From Candidatus Pelagibacter sp. (lineage in GTDB: Bacteria > Pseudomonadota > Alphaproteobacteria > Pelagibacterales > Pelagibacteraceae), in assembly GCA_029941985.1 (NCBI GenBank), contig JAPYTV010000016.1:1-15426 (forward strand): a stretch of 15,426 nt of DNA, in the 5' to 3' direction. The translations under genes and the position numbers were made by a program. Every line of letters begins with the position of its first letter. Position 1 is the first letter of the stretch. The notes beneath the pieces are model-generated. The model was not told the origin of the DNA. It saw nothing but the letters and a program-made list of their open reading frames with translations, and did no database searches. Positions 13,730-15,426 of this stretch are shown here, piece after piece.

Positions 13730-14758
13730 ATGAAAAAACAAAAATTTACCTATGAAAAAAGTGGTGTTAATATAGGCACTGCAAACAATTTTGTTAAGTT
13801 TCTATCTAATATTTCATCAAAAAATAAAGGCAAAAAAAAGTTTAATAATATAGGAGGTTTTGGTTCTATATCAAATATACCAAAAAAATTTAAGAGACCC
13901 AAAATTGTTGCTTGTACAGATGGAGTGGGCACAAAAATAGAAATAGCTAATGCATTAAATAAATATGACACCATTGGCATTGATTTGGTAGCTATGAGTG
14001 TGAATGATTTAATTGTTCAGGGTGCAAAACCTTTATTATTTTTAGACTATATCTCAATTAATAAAATTAATTTAAAAAAACTTAAGTCAATCATCAAAGG
14101 AATAACTAAAGGGTGCAAAATTTCTTTATGTGAGTTAGTTGGTGGAGAAACCGCAGAAATGCCAGGCACTTATGAAAAGGGGAAATTTGATATAGCAGGA
14201 TTTGCCGTAGGTGTAGTTGACGAAAAAAAAATCTTAGATAAAAAAAATATTAAAAAAAATGACCTAGTTTTAGCTCTGCCGTCAAGCGGGATCCATTCAA
14301 ATGGTTATTCTCTAGTAAGATATGTTCTTAATAAAAAAAAGATTAATTTAAAAAATAATAAATTTTTAAAAAAAGAATTATTAAAACCAACAAAAATTTA
14401 TGTGAAAGAAGTTTTAAATTTAATCGATAAGAAACTTATTAATGCATGCGCCAATATAACTGGAGGTGGACTTGAGGATAATATTAAAAGAGTCATTCCA
14501 GAAGGATTAAAAGCTAATATCGATTTAAATAAAATTAAAACTAAAAAAATTTTTAGCTGGTTAAAACAAAATAATATAGGAAATAAAGAAATGTTAAAAA
14601 CATTTAACTGTGGTGTTGGGTTTTGTCTTATAATAAGTCCAAAAAATTTAACTATTGTAAAGAAATTTTTTACTAAAGAGTACAAGCCTTATATTATTGG
14701 AAAAATAATTCCTGGAAAAAGTAAAGTAAAACTCAATGGAAAAATTGATTGGTCTTAA
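13730..14758 (+). CDS. purM: Phosphoribosylformylglycinamidine cyclo-ligase (AIR synthetase)
   Basis: Fifth-step purine enzyme: ATP-dependent closure of FGAM to 5-aminoimidazole ribonucleotide. The protein has 342 residues, close to the 345 of E. coli PurM. Family motifs are the N-terminal YEKSGVNIGTANNFV, GTDGVGTK-like CTDGVGTKIEIA, DLVAMSVNDLIVQGA, LLFLDY, the loop GGETAEMPGTY, LPSSGIHSNGYSLVR and ITGGGLEDNIKRVIP. The start ATG fits the family N-terminus but has no Shine-Dalgarno. Its last 23 bases overlap the purN start, so purM and purN (the third-step enzyme) form a coupled operon. It is divergent from the DUF2066-hda-aspS operon. Confidence 0.97.
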   Translation: MKKQKFTYEKSGVNIGTANNFVKFLSNISSKNKGKKKFNNIGGFGSISNIPKKFKRPKIVACTDGVGTKIEIANALNKYDTIGIDLVAMSVNDLIVQGAKPLLFLDYISINKINLKKLKSIIKGITKGCKISLCELVGGETAEMPGTYEKGKFDIAGFAVGVVDEKKILDKKNIKKNDLVLALPSSGIHSNGYSLVRYVLNKKKINLKNNKFLKKELLKPTKIYVKEVLNLIDKKLINACANITGGGLEDNIKRVIPEGLKANIDLNKIKTKKIFSWLKQNNIGNKEMLKTFNCGVGFCLIISPKNLTIVKKFFTKEYKPYIIGKIIPGKSKVKLNGKIDWS

Positions 14759-15314
14759 CAAAATAAGAACTGCTGTTTTTATTTCTGGAACAGGAAGTAA
14801 TTTAAAAAATTTAATTAAATTTTCTAAAACCAAAAAAAGTCCTATTGCAATAAATTTAGTTATTTCAAACACTAATAAAACCAAAGCTTTAAAGTATGCT
14901 AATCAAAATAAGATAAAAAAAAAAGTTTTAAATTTTAGAAATAATAGTATTGCAGAAAAAAATATTCTAAAATTTTTAGATAGAGAAAAAATTAAATTTA
15001 TTTGTCTCGCTGGATTTATGAAAATTTTGTCTAAAAATTTTATAAAAAAATTTAATGGAAAAATCATTAATATTCATCCTTCCCTACTTCCTAAATATAA
15101 GGGTTTAAATACACATGAAAGAGCAATTAAAAATAAAGATAAGTTTGGAGGATGCTCTGTCCACTATGTAACTTCCAAATTAGATTCAGGAAAAATAATT
15201 ATACAAAAAAAAGTTAAAATCACAGCTAAAGATAATTCAACTTCTTTAGCAAAAAAAGTTCTTAAACAAGAGCATAAACTATACCCTACCGCTATCTTGA
15301 AAATTTTTAATTAG
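14736..15314 (+). CDS. purN: Phosphoribosylglycinamide formyltransferase
   Basis: Transfers a formyl group from 10-formyltetrahydrofolate to GAR in purine synthesis. The protein has 192 residues, a little shorter than E. coli (212). The N-terminal motif FISGTGSNLKNLI binds phosphate. The catalytic triad is Asn112, His114 (NIHPSLLPKYKG) and Asp150 (SKLDSG), with the His-Asp spacing of 36 seen in E. coli (His108, Asp144). GCSVHYVT is intact. The ATG at 14736 overlaps purM by 23 bases; a TTG at 14745 could also serve, and would remove three residues. The TAG stop overlaps the TAA of the convergent ndk gene over 15311-15314. The Lys content is very high, as in its neighbours. Confidence 0.96.
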   Translation: MEKLIGLNKIRTAVFISGTGSNLKNLIKFSKTKKSPIAINLVISNTNKTKALKYANQNKIKKKVLNFRNNSIAEKNILKFLDREKIKFICLAGFMKILSKNFIKKFNGKIINIHPSLLPKYKGLNTHERAIKNKDKFGGCSVHYVTSKLDSGKIIIQKKVKITAKDNSTSLAKKVLKQEHKLYPTAILKIFN

Positions 15315-15426
15315 TCTTTAAAAAAGAAATCTATTTCTATTTTAGCATTTTCAACACTGTCAGACCCATGAACTGAATTTTTATCAATAGAAATTCCATA
15401 TTTTTTTCTAATAGTTCCTTCTTCTG
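15311..15426 (-). CDS. ndk: Nucleoside diphosphate kinase, C-terminal part
   Basis: Only the last 37 codons lie in the window; the gene continues beyond the right edge. The residues match the Ndk C-terminus: GTIRKKYGISIDKNSVHGSDS, then ENAKIEIDFFFKD and TAA. The histidine in VHGSDS is the one phosphorylated during gamma-phosphate transfer between nucleoside triphosphates and diphosphates. The end overlaps that of purN by 4 bases in the opposite direction. Ndk next to purMN is a known alphaproteobacterial neighbourhood, and both serve nucleotide supply. Confidence 0.93.
   Translation of the reverse strand, partial: EEGTIRKKYGISIDKNSVHGSDSVENAKIEIDFFFKD

Noticed and set aside
15304..15324. Hairpin TTTTTAA...TTAAAAA at the purN/ndk convergent end
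   Set aside because: All A-T pairs; no better than chance in this background.
1..15426. tRNA or rRNA genes, CRISPR arrays, insertion sequences, prophage, toxin-antitoxin or defence genes
   Set aside because: No direct repeats with spacers, transposase motifs, integrase, tRNA-like cloverleaf or defence domains were seen; nearly every base is taken up by core genes.

Overview
The window is a compact, very AT-rich stretch of a bacterial chromosome carrying only core housekeeping genes. Gene content and order point to an alphaproteobacterium with a streamlined genome, most likely SAR11 (Pelagibacterales). The main clues are aroQ-accB-accC next to a DUF2155 gene and an NDUFA12-type complex I gene; hda next to a DUF2066 gene, then purM-purN and ndk; and an RNase E gene next to a penicillin-binding protein 1A gene and prfB. 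Proteins are rich in Lys, Ile and Asn. The assignment comes from recognising families and synteny, not from a database search.

Layout, left to right. (1) 1-3413, minus: mrcA (PBP1A) followed by prfB, which runs off the left edge and needs a programmed +1 frameshift. (2) 3506-5317, plus: a short RNase E/G, divergent from mrcA. (3) 5314-6308, minus: thiS-thiG for the thiamin thiazole ring. (4) 6325-8523, plus: aroQ-accB-accC, joining the shikimate pathway to the first step of fatty acid synthesis. (5) 8520-9255, minus: an NDUFA12-like gene followed by a secreted DUF2155 protein. (6) 9370-10191, plus: a stand-alone protein resembling the C-terminal part of B12-dependent ribonucleotide reductase. 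(7) 10194-13718, minus: DUF2066 exported protein, hda (DnaA regulator) and aspS, all overlapping. (8) 13730-15314, plus: purM-purN. (9) 15311 to the right edge, minus: the C-terminal end of ndk.

Packing is extreme. By my start choices only about 237 of 15426 bases (1.5%) lie outside genes, and 10 of 16 gene junctions overlap. Three of four convergent pairs overlap by exactly 4 bases through opposing stop codons, and two divergent pairs have only 11 and 16 bases between start codons. No tRNA, rRNA, insertion sequence, prophage, CRISPR array or long repeat is visible, and no gene-free stretch exceeds 114 bases.

I found no new multi-gene system. The points most worth a second look are the RNase E lacking its zinc-link cysteines, the orphan NrdJ-tail protein, the prfB frameshift site, and the dual-use or overlapping signals at gene ends (the ThiS Gly-Gly codons acting as the thiG ribosome binding site, and the accC hairpin containing two opposing stop codons).
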